Of a DNA stretch of 64,000 nt, positions 42,278-51,508 are shown in pieces. How positions within the stretch are numbered: position 1 is the stretch's first letter; every line of letters begins with the position of its first letter. A program made the translations under genes and the position numbers. The notes below the pieces were generated by a model. The model was not told the DNA's origin, ran no database searches, and was given only the letters and a program-made list of their open reading frames with translations. Source of the stretch: an uncultured Eubacteriales bacterium (GTDB taxonomy: Bacteria > Bacillota > Clostridia > Oscillospirales > Acutalibacteraceae). The DNA lies in assembly GCA_934729465.1 (NCBI GenBank), contig CAKVEP010000001.1, forward strand, positions 115,521 through 179,520, read 5' to 3'.

Positions 42278-42910
42278 TTACGCCTCTATTTCAGCAATTA
42301 TCTCTTTAGTAATAGCATCTAAAGGTTGTTCACCGTTCACGCTAACTAATTTACCTTGTTTTTCATAATAAGCTTTCAAAGGCTGCGTTTGACTATGATA
42401 AACATTCAAGCGCTCTTTTACTGTATCAGAATTGTCATCCATACGCTGAACAAGGGTGCCTGCACATTTGTCGCATACGCCTTCAACTTTTGGTTTTTTA
42501 CTATTTATATTGTAACTCGCACCGCATTTATCGCAGACACGGCGTCCGGACATTCTTTTTAGTATTTCCTTATCACCAACTTCTATGTCGATAACCTTGT
42601 CAATAACTACTTTCATTTCGTCCAGAGCCTCGGCTTGATGTATAGTTCTCGGGAAACCGTCCAGAATGAAACCGTTTTTGCAGTCTTCATTTTTTATTCT
42701 TTCCTTGACTATTCCTATAACAATTTCATCTGGTACTAACTTTCCTTCGTCAACAAAAGCTTTCGCTTTTTTGCCCATTTCACTTCCGCTTTTCAGCGCT
42801 TCTCTTATAATATTTCCCGTTGAAACCGTTGGGATTTTCAGACGCTCACACACTATTTCCGCCTGAGTCCCTTTTCCTGCACCAGGGGCTCCAAGAAGTA
42901 TCATATTCAT
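42278..42910 (-). CDS. adk: Adenylate kinase
   Basis: A 210-residue enzyme that interconverts 2 ADP with ATP and AMP. The phosphate loop GAPGAGKGTQ (7-16) is followed by the AMP site, DGFPRTIHQAEAL, and a long LID with a Cys4 zinc site (CDKCGASYN, CDKCAG), as is typical of Gram-positive forms. AAGGAG lies 8 bases before the ATG. Confidence 0.99.
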   Translation of the reverse strand: MNMILLGAPGAGKGTQAEIVCERLKIPTVSTGNIIREALKSGSEMGKKAKAFVDEGKLVPDEIVIGIVKERIKNEDCKNGFILDGFPRTIHQAEALDEMKVVIDKVIDIEVGDKEILKRMSGRRVCDKCGASYNINSKKPKVEGVCDKCAGTLVQRMDDNSDTVKERLNVYHSQTQPLKAYYEKQGKLVSVNGEQPLDAITKEIIAEIEA

Positions 42911-42968
42911 ACTCTCAAACTCCTTACTTTTTTATTTTTCGGTTTACAATATCGGAAAACCGTTTCAA

Positions 42969-44297
42969 TTAATCTAAGAATCCCTTATAATGACGCATCA
43001 TCATCTGTGACTCCATTTGTTTAACTGTCTCTAACGCTACGCCAACTAAGATTATTATAGAAGTTCCTCCAAGAAGCATGTGGCTCATACCTGAGAGGTG
43101 ACCAAATCCTATTGGGAACAGAGCTATAAACGCTAAGAATAAAGCTCCAATAAACGTAACCTTAGATAACACTCTCGCCAAGTAATCCGACGTTGGTTTT
43201 CCGGGACGTATTCCTGGTATTGTCGCATTGCTTTGACGTAAATTATTAGCCATTTCAATTGGATTGTATGTTATAGCAACGTAGAAGTATGCAAACATTA
43301 TTATTAGCAAGAAATACATTATCGGATATAGCCATCCATTAATTGACATTGCATCAAGCATTGTTTTCATAAATCCTTCTTGCGTACCCATAAAGAAGCT
43401 TACTAAACTTGGTAATGATAATATCGTGCTTGCGAATATTATCGGCATTACTCCTGATAAACCTATCTTCAAAGGTATATGGCTGCTTTGACCACCGTAT
43501 ACTTTTCTTCCGACTGTTCTCTTAGCGTACTGTATCGGTATGCGGCGTTCAGCGTCGTTCATAAACACTATGACTAACATCATTAACAAATAAACTACTA
43601 CGAACACTGGAACCCATATATAATAGCTTCCGTAAACATCAGGTAATTGATTTGCTAGAGTTATATAATAAACAAGCCTTTGTATCATTGCCGGCATCTT
43701 AGACACAATACCCGCAAACAGCAAAATGGATATTCCATTTCCAACGCCCTTCACGTTTATTTGTTCGCCTAACCACATCATTAAAGCCGTACCAGCCGTG
43801 AAAGCTAATACTATAACTATAGCTGTAAATACTCCCTCAGCGCCGTCCACATATTTTACTATTGGTGTTCCGCTGTATTTACTGTTTCTCAAAAATAAAT
43901 AATATCCTGTACCTTGCATTAATCCTAACGCTATCGTCACATAACGTGTTATTGCAGTAAGCTTTTTCCTTCCTTCTTCTCCCTCTTTTTGCAAAGCTTC
44001 AAGAGCTGGTAAAGCAACTGTCATCAACTGCATTATGATTGACGATTGAATGTAAGGCTGTACCGACATCGCAAACAACGTCGCCTGAGCGAAAGCTCCG
44101 CCTGATAGGGTATCCAAGTAGGCTAACAACGTGTTGCCCTCTTGAAGATTTCCCATCAAGCCTTGCAATGCCTCGATGTTAAGGAACGGTACAGGTATTA
44201 CCGAACCTATTCTAAACACTATGATTACCATGATGGTAAACAATATTTTCCTTCTAAGTTCTGCTACTTTCCACGCATTTACAATGGTCTTAAACAA
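42969..44297 (-). CDS. secY: Preprotein translocase subunit SecY
   Basis: A 442-residue channel protein with ten membrane helices. Diagnostic segments are RIGSVIPVPFLN, LDTLSGGAFAQATLFAMSVQPYIQSSIIMQLMTVALP (in parts) and QSNATIPGIRPGKPTSDYL. The start is a TTG directly after the rplO stop, with GGAGGTGG in the end of rplO, giving tight coupling. Confidence 0.98.
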   Translation of the reverse strand: MFKTIVNAWKVAELRRKILFTIMVIIVFRIGSVIPVPFLNIEALQGLMGNLQEGNTLLAYLDTLSGGAFAQATLFAMSVQPYIQSSIIMQLMTVALPALEALQKEGEEGRKKLTAITRYVTIALGLMQGTGYYLFLRNSKYSGTPIVKYVDGAEGVFTAIVIVLAFTAGTALMMWLGEQINVKGVGNGISILLFAGIVSKMPAMIQRLVYYITLANQLPDVYGSYYIWVPVFVVVYLLMMLVIVFMNDAERRIPIQYAKRTVGRKVYGGQSSHIPLKIGLSGVMPIIFASTILSLPSLVSFFMGTQEGFMKTMLDAMSINGWLYPIMYFLLIIMFAYFYVAITYNPIEMANNLRQSNATIPGIRPGKPTSDYLARVLSKVTFIGALFLAFIALFPIGFGHLSGMSHMLLGGTSIIILVGVALETVKQMESQMMMRHYKGFLD

Positions 44298-44738
44298 TTA
44301 GACCACCTCCACCTTACCACCTGCAGCTTGTATTTTCTCTGCTGCGGTTTTAGAAAATACCTGTGCCTTTACTGTCAAATTCTTAGTAAGTGAACCGTTT
44401 CCAATAATTTTTATTTTGTCAAATCTTCTTTTGATTAATCCGGATTCAACAAGTTCCTTTGCTCCAATAACCATACCGTTATCGAACTGTTCCAACTTGT
44501 CAACATTAACTTCTGCTACCTTTTTAGCAAATATGTTGTTAAATCCTCTTTTGGGTAACCTTCTTTGAAGTGGCATTTGTCCGCCTTCAAAGCCTGGTCT
44601 TACTCCGCCTCCAGACCTAGCCTTTTGACCTTTATGACCTTTTCCGGAAGTTTTTCCCCAACCTGAGCCATGACCTCTACCTATACGTTTTGATTCTTTT
44701 TTAGAACCTTCAACAGGTCTTAAATCTTTTAACTCCAT
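44298..44738 (-). CDS. rplO: Ribosomal protein L15
   Basis: A 146-residue protein opening MELKDLRPVEGSKKESKRIG, with the Gly/Lys-rich GRGHGSGWGKTSGKGHKGQ and GFEGGQMPLQRRLPKRGF. The last codons hold the secY ribosome site. Confidence 0.99.
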   Translation of the reverse strand: MELKDLRPVEGSKKESKRIGRGHGSGWGKTSGKGHKGQKARSGGGVRPGFEGGQMPLQRRLPKRGFNNIFAKKVAEVNVDKLEQFDNGMVIGAKELVESGLIKRRFDKIKIIGNGSLTKNLTVKAQVFSKTAAEKIQAAGGKVEVV

Positions 44739-44756
44739 GAACTCGCACCTCCTTGT

Positions 44757-44936
44757 TTATGCCTCTTGCACCTCAACTAGATGAGATATTTTTCTAATTT
44801 TCCCACGTGTCGCATTGTTATCAGGTTGCTTTGTTACCTGATTTATTTTGCGTAAACCAAGTGATTCAGCGGTTGCAACTTGGTCTTTTTTGCATGAATT
44901 TAAACTTACTTTTAACATTATTTGTAAATCTGCCAT
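44757..44936 (-). CDS. rpmD: Ribosomal protein L30
   Basis: A 59-residue protein found by position and sequence: MADLQIMLKVSLNSCKKDQV, then ATAESLGLRKINQVTKQPDN and RGKIRKISHLVEV. It fits the L30 ferredoxin-like fold and the standard rpsE-rpmD-rplO order. Confidence 0.97.
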   Translation of the reverse strand: MADLQIMLKVSLNSCKKDQVATAESLGLRKINQVTKQPDNNATRGKIRKISHLVEVQEA

Positions 44937-44948
44937 ATTGCTAACCCC

Positions 44949-45449
44949 CTACTTTAAAATCTCACTCACTGTTTTTCCACGTATTGCAGCAACTTGCTCT
45001 GCTGTACGTAAAGCTTTAAGCCCTTCCATTGTTGCTCTCACAACATTACATGGATTGTTTGAACGTAGAGCTTTTGTTCTTATGTCCTTAATTCCAACTG
45101 CTTCAACAACAGCACGAACAGGTCCACCTGCTATAACTCCAGTACCTGGAGCTGCTGGTTTCATAAGTACTCTTCCTGCTCCGTATTCACCTATAATTTC
45201 ATGTGGTATAGTGTCTCCCTTAAGAGAAATCTTAACAAGATTTTTCTTTGCATCTTCTATACCCTTGCGTATAGCATCCGGAACTTCGCCTGATTTGCCT
45301 ATTCCAAAACCAACTATTCCTTTGCCGTCTCCAACAACAACTAATGCTGCGAATTTAAATATTCTTCCGCCTTTTACTGTTTTAGAAACTCTGTTTACTG
45401 CTACTAAATGTTCTTTTAAATCTAACACTGACGCATCAATTCTAGCCAA
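44949..45449 (-). CDS. rpsE: Ribosomal protein S5
   Basis: A 166-residue protein. The N-terminal double-stranded RNA-binding fold (KEHLVAVNRVSKTVKGGRIF, VGDGKGIVGFGIGKSGEVPDA) and the C-terminal domain (VRAVVEAVGIKDIRTKALRS) are clear. The start is TTG, preceded by GGGAGGGAAAG. Confidence 0.98.
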   Translation of the reverse strand: MARIDASVLDLKEHLVAVNRVSKTVKGGRIFKFAALVVVGDGKGIVGFGIGKSGEVPDAIRKGIEDAKKNLVKISLKGDTIPHEIIGEYGAGRVLMKPAAPGTGVIAGGPVRAVVEAVGIKDIRTKALRSNNPCNVVRATMEGLKALRTAEQVAAIRGKTVSEILK

Positions 45450-45469
45450 AAGTCTTTCCCTCCCCTTAA

Positions 45470-45829
45470 TTAGAATTTGAGTCCGCCTTCTCTGGCACCC
45501 TCAGCTAGTTCTTTTACTCTTCCGTGGAATATGTATCCACCACGGTCAAATACTACTTCTTTTATGTTTTTCTCTGCAGCACGCTTTGCAATCATCTTGC
45601 CTACTTCTCTTGCTGCTGCTTTGTTTCCGCCATAAGCATTAAATTCCTTATCCAGCGTAGATGCTGATACAAGGGTTGTTCCCTTAACGTCATCTATTAT
45701 CTGGGCATAAATATTACTCGTGGAGCGGAAAACATTTAGGCGCGGACATTGAGCCGTACCGCTTATTTTAGCACGTACTCTTTTATGACGTTTTAAACGG
45801 GCTAAGTTTTTATCAGCCTTATTCACCAT
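45470..45829 (-). CDS. rplR: Ribosomal protein L18
   Basis: A 119-residue 5S-rRNA-binding protein: ARLKRHKRVRAKISGTAQCPRLNVFRS, then IYAQIIDD and VFDRGGYIFHGRVKELAEGAREGGL. Confidence 0.98.
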   Translation of the reverse strand: MVNKADKNLARLKRHKRVRAKISGTAQCPRLNVFRSTSNIYAQIIDDVKGTTLVSASTLDKEFNAYGGNKAAAREVGKMIAKRAAEKNIKEVVFDRGGYIFHGRVKELAEGAREGGLKF

Positions 45830-45847
45830 TTGTTACTCACTCCTATA

Positions 45848-46387
45848 TTATTTCTTACCTGTTTTTCCTTCTTTGCGACGGATTACTTCATCCACATATT
45901 TTATACCTTTTCCTTTGTAAGGTTCAGGTGGACGTTTTTCTCTTACTTCCGCTGCAAATTGACCTACTTTTTGTTTGTCTATTCCCGAGATTGTAATTTT
46001 GTTTGTTCCTTGAACATCGATTTTAATTCCCTCAATTTCAGAAACTGTAACTTGATGAGAAAATCCAAGGTTCATCACTAAATTACTTCCTTGCTTTTGA
46101 ACACGATATCCAACACCGTTTACCTCTAGTTCTTTTTTGAACCCATTTGTTACGCCTTCAACCATGTTTGCGATTAAAGCTCTTGTTAAACCGTGTAAAG
46201 CTCTGTTTTCTTTATCGTCGTTTGGTCTGCTTACTGTTATTTCGTTGTCTTTTACTTCAACTTTCATATTCTTGTGAATATTTTGTGTAAGCGTTCCCTT
46301 TGGACCTTTTACTGTTATAACACCGTCAGCTAAATTCACTTCAACTCCGGCGGGAATATTTATGGGTTTTCTTCCAATTCTAGACAC
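45848..46387 (-). CDS. rplF: Ribosomal protein L6
   Basis: A 179-residue protein with two repeated RNA-binding domains. It opens MSRIGRKPINIPAGVEVN and ends with the diagnostic REKRPPEPYKGKGIKYVDE. Confidence 0.99.
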   Translation of the reverse strand: MSRIGRKPINIPAGVEVNLADGVITVKGPKGTLTQNIHKNMKVEVKDNEITVSRPNDDKENRALHGLTRALIANMVEGVTNGFKKELEVNGVGYRVQKQGSNLVMNLGFSHQVTVSEIEGIKIDVQGTNKITISGIDKQKVGQFAAEVREKRPPEPYKGKGIKYVDEVIRRKEGKTGKK

Positions 46388-46405
46388 TATCTATACACCC
46401 CCTGC

Positions 46406-46804
46406 TTACCATATAAATGCGAGAACTTCTCCGCCTACATTTTCCTTGCGTGCTTGACGGTCTGTCATAACACCCTTTGATGTAGACATTATTGCGATAC
46501 CAAGTCCTTTCATAACTCTTGGCATATCCTCGACATTGCTATAAATTCTTAGTCCTGGTTTAGACACTCTTTTCAAACCTGTTATAATAGGTTTTTTGTC
46601 CTCTCCATACTTTAAAAATACTTTTATAATTCCTTGTTTACCGTCATCTGTAACAGTAAATCTTTTGATATAGCCTTCATCTGCTAATATCTGAACTATC
46701 GACTTCTTCATATTTGAAGCCGGAATTTCTACTGTTTCATGCTTTGCAGAGCTTGCATTACGTATTCTTGTAAGTAAGTCTGCAATAGTATCAGTAATCT
46801 GCAT
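46406..46804 (-). CDS. rpsH: Ribosomal protein S8
   Basis: A 132-residue 16S-rRNA-binding protein and repressor of its operon in other bacteria. Segments: ITDTIADLLTRIRNASSAKH, VLRI-like RVSKPGLRIYSNVEDMP, and the C-terminal GLGIAIMSTSKGVMTDRQARKENVGGEVLAFIW (in parts). Confidence 0.99.
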   Translation of the reverse strand: MQITDTIADLLTRIRNASSAKHETVEIPASNMKKSIVQILADEGYIKRFTVTDDGKQGIIKVFLKYGEDKKPIITGLKRVSKPGLRIYSNVEDMPRVMKGLGIAIMSTSKGVMTDRQARKENVGGEVLAFIW

Positions 46805-46829
46805 TACCGTTTACCTCCTTTGCTTAGCT

Positions 46830-47015
46830 TTACCAACTGGCTTTCTTTACACCCGGAATTTCACCTTTGTATGCAAGTTCTCTAAAACATATACGACACA
46901 CGCCAAACTTACGAAGGTAGGCATGCGGCCTGCCGCAAATTTTACATCTTGTATACTCTCTTGTAGAATATTTTTGCTTTCTTCTCTGCTTTACTTTCAT
47001 TGATGTCTTGGCCAC
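46830..47015 (-). CDS. rpsN: Ribosomal protein S14, zinc type
   Basis: A 61-residue short S14 with two C-x-x-C pairs (CKICGRPHAYLRKFGVCRICF), the zinc-dependent type Z. Organisms with only this form need zinc for new ribosomes; a zinc-free copy is not in the window. Confidence 0.99.
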   Translation of the reverse strand: MAKTSMKVKQRRKQKYSTREYTRCKICGRPHAYLRKFGVCRICFRELAYKGEIPGVKKASW

Positions 47016-47027
47016 AATAATCCCTCC

Positions 47028-47567
47028 TTATTTCGCAAATGGTGCACCCATTAATGTTAATAATTCTCTTGCCTCTTCATCCGTTCTTGCTGTTGTTACA
47101 AAGCATATATCCATTCCACGAACTTTATCTATCTTGTCGTATTCTATTTCTGGGAATATTAATTGTTCTTTTACTCCCATGTTGTAGTTTCCTCTTCCGT
47201 CGAATGAGTTCGGATTTATTCCTCTGAAGTCTCTAACTCTTGGTAATGCAAGGTTGAAAAATCTGTCTAGGAATTCATACATTCTGTCGCCTCTAAGAGT
47301 AACCTTAGCTCCGATTTTCATTCCTTCACGAAGCTTAAAGTTCGCTACTGATTTTTTAGCCGTACATACTACCGGTTTTTGACCTGTAATTAATGATAAA
47401 TCTCTTAAAATAGCGTCTATAGCCTTTGAGTTGTCGCGTGCTTCACCCGCACCAACGTTTATTATAACCTTTTCAATTTTAGGTATTTGCATTATGCTTT
47501 TGTATGCAAATTTGTTCATAAGCTGTGGCGCTACTTCTTGCTTATAATGTTCCTTTAGTCTAGCCAT
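47028..47567 (-). CDS. rplE: Ribosomal protein L5
   Basis: A 179-residue 5S-rRNA-binding protein: MNKFAYKSIMQIPKIEKVIIN, TGQKPVVCTAKKSVANFKLR, LPRVRDFRGINPNSFDGRGNY, and EIEYDKIDKVRGMDICFVTTA. Confidence 0.99.
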   Translation of the reverse strand: MARLKEHYKQEVAPQLMNKFAYKSIMQIPKIEKVIINVGAGEARDNSKAIDAILRDLSLITGQKPVVCTAKKSVANFKLREGMKIGAKVTLRGDRMYEFLDRFFNLALPRVRDFRGINPNSFDGRGNYNMGVKEQLIFPEIEYDKIDKVRGMDICFVTTARTDEEARELLTLMGAPFAK

Positions 47568-47578
47568 CTATATCCTCC

Positions 47579-47920
47579 TTACAGAGACTCACCACATTTT
47601 TTACAAATGCGTTCTTTTTTGCCTTCATTATTAATCTTATGACCAATGCGTGTAGGCTTGCCGCAGTGAGAGCATACTAGTTGTACTTTACATGCATACA
47701 TAGCACCTTCAGTTTTTACTATGCCGCCCTCCTGACCTTGTCTGCGGGGTTTAACGTGTTTAGACACTACATTTATGCCTTCGATAATTACCTTGCCCTC
47801 TTTTGGACTTACAGCTATTATCTTACCTTTTTTACCACGCTCTTTGCCGTTTAGTACCATGACGGTGTCACCCGTTTTTACATGCACTTTTTTTGCTTCT
47901 ATTGTTTTTCCTTTTTTCAC
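47579..47920 (-). CDS. rplX: Ribosomal protein L24 with zinc ribbon
   Basis: A 113-residue L24. The KOW part is VKTGDTVMVLNGKERGKKGKI. The C-terminal half carries C-S-H-C and C-K-K-C, so it has a zinc ribbon not found in E. coli L24. The GTG at 47920 is chosen since GGAGGTG lies 6 bases before it; a longer frame to 47935 would overlap that site and the rplN stop. Confidence 0.97.
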   Translation of the reverse strand: MKKGKTIEAKKVHVKTGDTVMVLNGKERGKKGKIIAVSPKEGKVIIEGINVVSKHVKPRRQGQEGGIVKTEGAMYACKVQLVCSHCGKPTRIGHKINNEGKKERICKKCGESL

Positions 47921-47934
47921 AGTGAACACCTCCA

Positions 47935-48303
47935 CTAAAGCGTTTCCGGAGCTAGACTTAGTATTTTTAAATAGTCTTTGTCACGTAATTCTCTGGCTAC
48001 AGGTCCAAATATACGTGTGCCCCTTGGATTTTTGTCTTCTTTTATTATGACAGCTGCATTTTCGTCGAAACGTATATACGAACCATCATCGCGGCGCACG
48101 CCCTTAGCTGTGCGTACAATAACCGCCTTTACTACATCACCTTTTTTTACAACGCCGCCGGGTGCTGCTTTTTTTACCGAAGCTACCACAACGTCCCCTA
48201 TATTGGCGTACCTCCTGCCGGTTCCACCTAGTACTCTTATACACATTAATTCTTTTGCACCAGTATTATCGGCTACTTTGAGGCGAGTTTCTTGCTGTAT
48301 CAC
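47935..48303 (-). CDS. rplN: Ribosomal protein L14
   Basis: A 122-residue protein of the intersubunit face: MIQQETRLKVADNTGAKELM, RYANIGDVVVASVKKAAPGG, and GTRIFGPVARELRDKDYLKIL. Confidence 0.99.
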   Translation of the reverse strand: MIQQETRLKVADNTGAKELMCIRVLGGTGRRYANIGDVVVASVKKAAPGGVVKKGDVVKAVIVRTAKGVRRDDGSYIRFDENAAVIIKEDKNPRGTRIFGPVARELRDKDYLKILSLAPETL

Positions 48304-48343
48304 AGTGCGCTCCTCCTAACTGGTTAAATTTGTTTTACTTTAA

Positions 48344-48604
48344 TTATTTTGCCTTTTCTATTATCTCTACCATACGCCATCTCTTGTCTTTAGATAGTGG
48401 ACGTGTCTCCATAATACGAACCTTATCGCCTATCTTACATTCATTGTTTTCGTCATGTGCCTTAAACTTGATTGTACGTTTTACGATTTTTTTGTATTTA
48501 GGATGCCTAACCCTATCTGCAACTGAAACTACTATGGTCTTATCCATTTTGTCGCTAGCTACCATGCCTACCACGGTTTTTCTCATATTTCTTTGTTCGC
48601 TCAC
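48344..48604 (-). CDS. rpsQ: Ribosomal protein S17
   Basis: An 86-residue OB-fold protein that binds 16S rRNA: RKTVVGMVASDKMDKTIVV, KYKKIVKRTIKFKAHDENNE, and GDKVRIMETRPLSKDKRWR. Confidence 0.99.
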   Translation of the reverse strand: MSEQRNMRKTVVGMVASDKMDKTIVVSVADRVRHPKYKKIVKRTIKFKAHDENNECKIGDKVRIMETRPLSKDKRWRMVEIIEKAK

Positions 48605-48622
48605 GGTTTTACCCTCCCTCTC

Positions 48623-48829
48623 TTACGCATTAACGCTTTCGTTTATCTCTTTCTCACGCTTAACTGTATGGATTTTAGCGATGTCTTTCTTCACAGCTTT
48701 AATACGCATTGGGTTTTCGAGCTGATTAATGGCAAGCTGGAAGCGTAGATTGAAAAGCTCAGACTTTAAATCTTTTAATTTAGATTCTAGCTCCTCCATA
48801 GACATTGCTCTTATTTCTGAAGCCTTCAT
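48623..48829 (-). CDS. rpmC: Ribosomal protein L29
   Basis: A 68-residue helical protein near the exit tunnel: MSMEELESKLKDLKSELFNL, RFQLAINQLENPMRIKAVKK, DIAKIHTVKRE. Its ATG overlaps the rplP stop by one base (TAATG). Confidence 0.98.
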   Translation of the reverse strand: MKASEIRAMSMEELESKLKDLKSELFNLRFQLAINQLENPMRIKAVKKDIAKIHTVKREKEINESVNA

Positions 48830-49254
48830 TATTGCTCACCATCCGTTTCTTCCTTCTTTACAAACTTACATTTTATCGGTAACTTATTTGCTGCTAATCT
48901 CATAGCTTCTCTAGCAGTTTCCTCAGGTACGTCTCCTATTTCGAATAGGATTCTCTGTGGCTTTACTACCGCTACCCAATATTCCGGAGAACCTTTACCT
49001 TTACCCATTCTTACTTCTGCTGGTTTTTTAGTTACAGGCTTATCTGGGAATATCTTTATCCATACTTTACCGAACCTTTTGCAATAACGTGTCATTGCCA
49101 CACGAGCAGCCTCTATCTGATTAGAAGTTATCCATGCCGGCTCTAAAGCTTGCAAACCGAAATCTCCGTATGCAACCTTGTTTCCACGCATTGCCTTACC
49201 TTTCATTCTTCCTCTGTGAACCTTGCGGTATTTTACTCTTTTAGGTAACAGCAT
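48829..49254 (-). CDS. rplP: Ribosomal protein L16
   Basis: A 141-residue protein at the tRNA sites: MLLPKRVKYRKVHRGRMKGK, GLQALEPAWITSNQIEAARV, RKVWI-like GKVWIKIFPDKPVT, and EVRMGKGKGSPEYWVAVVKP. Its ATG overlaps the rpsC stop. Confidence 0.99.
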   Translation of the reverse strand: MLLPKRVKYRKVHRGRMKGKAMRGNKVAYGDFGLQALEPAWITSNQIEAARVAMTRYCKRFGKVWIKIFPDKPVTKKPAEVRMGKGKGSPEYWVAVVKPQRILFEIGDVPEETAREAMRLAANKLPIKCKFVKKEETDGEQ

Positions 49255-49925
49255 TATTTACTGCCCCCTTCCGATTTGGCTTGTGACTTACGGTTGTCTT
49301 GTAAAATCTCACCTTTATAAAGCCACACTTTTACTCCTATTATTCCATAAGTGGTATTTGCTTCTGCAAATCCATATTCAATGTCTGCTCTAAGAGTCTG
49401 AAGCGGAATAGTTCCCTCATGATAATGTTCAGCTCTGGCGATTTCTGCTCCGCCCAAACGACCTGACACTTGAGTTTTTATTCCCTTTGCTCCTGCTTTC
49501 ATTGAACGTCCCATAGATTGTTTCATTGCTCTTCTGAATGATACTCTCTTTTCTAGTTGTTGAGCTATATTTTCAGCAACTAATTGAGCGTTCATGTCCG
49601 GGTTTTTCACTTCTACTATGTTTATGATTACCGGCTTCTTTATTATTTTTTCGCAGTATTGACGCAATTTTTCTATTTCAGATCCACCTTTTCCTATAAC
49701 CATACCAGGTTTTGCACAATGTATGTGGAGTCTTACTTTATTTGCATATCTTTCTATTTCGATTTTAGGTACTCCTGCAGCTGCAAGCTTTTTCTTTAGT
49801 GTTTTACGTATGTTGTAGTCTTCTACCAACGTGTCTCCAAAGTCTTTTTTGCTTACAAACCAGCGAGAATCCCAATTTTTTATTACACCTACACGAATAC
49901 CGTGTGGATTTACCTTCTGACCCAT
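49254..49925 (-). CDS. rpsC: Ribosomal protein S3
   Basis: A 223-residue protein of the mRNA entry channel. The KH domain has HIHCAKPGMVIGKGGSEIEK and the C-terminal domain has RAMKQSMGRSMKAGAKGIK and GRLGGAEIARAEHYHEGTIPL. Confidence 0.99.
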   Translation of the reverse strand: MGQKVNPHGIRVGVIKNWDSRWFVSKKDFGDTLVEDYNIRKTLKKKLAAAGVPKIEIERYANKVRLHIHCAKPGMVIGKGGSEIEKLRQYCEKIIKKPVIINIVEVKNPDMNAQLVAENIAQQLEKRVSFRRAMKQSMGRSMKAGAKGIKTQVSGRLGGAEIARAEHYHEGTIPLQTLRADIEYGFAEANTTYGIIGVKVWLYKGEILQDNRKSQAKSEGGSK

Positions 49926-49943
49926 AGTCTACCTCCTTCTTCG

Positions 49944-50294
49944 CTATTCTTTTTCTTTAAGAGCTATTGTAACGTGCGAAGTTCTCTTTTCGATTCTGTA
50001 TGCACGTCCTTTAGACATTGGTCTAATTCTCTTAAGGATTGGTCCCGGACAAACAAAGCATTCTGATACATAAAGTCTTGATACGTCCATATGCTTATTG
50101 TTCACGGCGTTTGCAATTGCTGATTTAAGTAATTTTTCAAGATATTCACATGCTGCCTTAGGTGTGTGTTTTAACACTGCCATAGCATAATCAACAGGCT
50201 TGTTCCTTATTAGGTCTAACACTATTGATACCTTTCTTGGTGAAATACGTGCATACTTCAAATAAGCTCTTGCTTCGATATCTTTTACTTCCAT
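49944..50294 (-). CDS. rplV: Ribosomal protein L22
   Basis: A 116-residue protein lining the exit tunnel: YLKYARISPRKVSIVLDLIR, KAACEYLEKLLKSAIANAVNN, and RIRPMSKGRAYRIEKRTSHVT, which is the tunnel-reaching loop. Confidence 0.99.
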   Translation of the reverse strand: MEVKDIEARAYLKYARISPRKVSIVLDLIRNKPVDYAMAVLKHTPKAACEYLEKLLKSAIANAVNNKHMDVSRLYVSECFVCPGPILKRIRPMSKGRAYRIEKRTSHVTIALKEKE

Positions 50295-50315
50295 GTCCTA
50301 CACTCCTTCCACCCG

Positions 50316-50591
50316 TTATTTCTTTGTTGTTTTTGACCCTGCATGACCTTTAAAAGTTCTAGTAGGTGCAAACTCTCCTAGTTTATGACCAACCATATCT
50401 TCTGTCACATAAACGGGCACATGCTTACGACCGTCGTGTACTGCAAAAGTATGACCAACGAAATCTGGGAATATTGTTGATGCTCTACTCCATGTTTTTA
50501 GGATTTTCTTTTCTCCTTTTTCGTTCATTGCCTTTACTCTTTTTAGTAACACCGGTTGTACAAAAGGTCCTTTTTTCAAGCTTCTGCTCAT
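50316..50591 (-). CDS. rpsS: Ribosomal protein S19
   Basis: A 91-residue protein of the small-subunit head: MSRSLKKGPFVQPVLLKRV, KTWSRASTIFPDFVGHTFAV, HKLGEFAPTRTFKGHAG. Confidence 0.99.
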   Translation of the reverse strand: MSRSLKKGPFVQPVLLKRVKAMNEKGEKKILKTWSRASTIFPDFVGHTFAVHDGRKHVPVYVTEDMVGHKLGEFAPTRTFKGHAGSKTTKK

Positions 50592-50618
50592 TTTCTTACA
50601 AGCTCCTTTCTGTACGCA

Positions 50619-51452
50619 CTACTTACTATTTCTACGTTTCACGATATATTTATCGGAACGATGATGTTTAGCACGTGTCTTATATCCCAATGTTGGTTTA
50701 CCCCAAGGTGTAACAGGTCCTGAGCGACCGATTGGGGATTTACCTTCACCACCACCGTGTGGGTGATCGCACGGGTTCATAACAGAACCTCTAACTGTAG
50801 GTCTCCAGCCCATGTTGCGCTTACGTCCTGCTTTACCGATTTTAACGTTTTCGTGGTCAACATTTCCAACTTGACCTATTGTTGCCATACACTCAACCGG
50901 AACATTTCTTAATTCGCCTGATGGAAGTCTTAATAAAGCCATCTTGCCTTCCTTTGCCATAAGTTGAGCCATATTTCCCGCAGACCTTGCAAGTTGCGCT
51001 CCCTTGCCCGGATACAATTCAACGTTATGAATAAATGTACCTGTCGGGATGTTAACTAGCGGTAATGCGTTACCTGGTTTTATATCGGCGTTTGGTCCTG
51101 CCATTACAACGTGACCAACCTTTAAACCGTTAGGGGCTATTATATATCTTTTTTCTCCGTCTTCATATTGCACTAAAGCAATGTGTGCTGAACGGTTTGG
51201 GTCATATTCTAAGCTCATTACTGTGCCAGGAATATCAAATTTTTGTCTCTTAAAATCTATTACACGATACTTTCTGCGATTTCCGCCACCTCTGTGACGT
51301 ACTGTAATTCTACCATAACTGTTACGTCCTGATTTCTTGTTTAAAGGCTCTAAAAGACTTCTTTCTGGTCCTTTCTTTGACAATCCGGAGTAATCAGTAA
51401 CCGACATATTACGCCTTGATGGTGTTGTCGGCTTATAATTCTTTATGGCCAT
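50619..51452 (-). CDS. rplB: Ribosomal protein L2
   Basis: A 277-residue protein at the peptidyl-transferase base. Segments: RNSYGRITVRHRGGGNRRKYR, and the C-terminal RGSVMNPCDHPHGGGEGKSPIG with the key His. It is separated from rplW by an extra membrane-protein gene, unlike the standard order. Confidence 0.99.
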   Translation of the reverse strand: MAIKNYKPTTPSRRNMSVTDYSGLSKKGPERSLLEPLNKKSGRNSYGRITVRHRGGGNRRKYRVIDFKRQKFDIPGTVMSLEYDPNRSAHIALVQYEDGEKRYIIAPNGLKVGHVVMAGPNADIKPGNALPLVNIPTGTFIHNVELYPGKGAQLARSAGNMAQLMAKEGKMALLRLPSGELRNVPVECMATIGQVGNVDHENVKIGKAGRKRNMGWRPTVRGSVMNPCDHPHGGGEGKSPIGRSGPVTPWGKPTLGYKTRAKHHRSDKYIVKRRNSK

Positions 51453-51508
51453 TTTTTCACTCTCCTTAAATTTCGCTTTTCGGGAACTGACTTCCCCATA
51501 AATGCTTT

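Noticed and set aside
44848..45480. 210-codon plus-strand frame
   Set aside because: It is opposite rpsE and rpmD; the Pro/Thr-rich composition is the complement of ribosomal codons.
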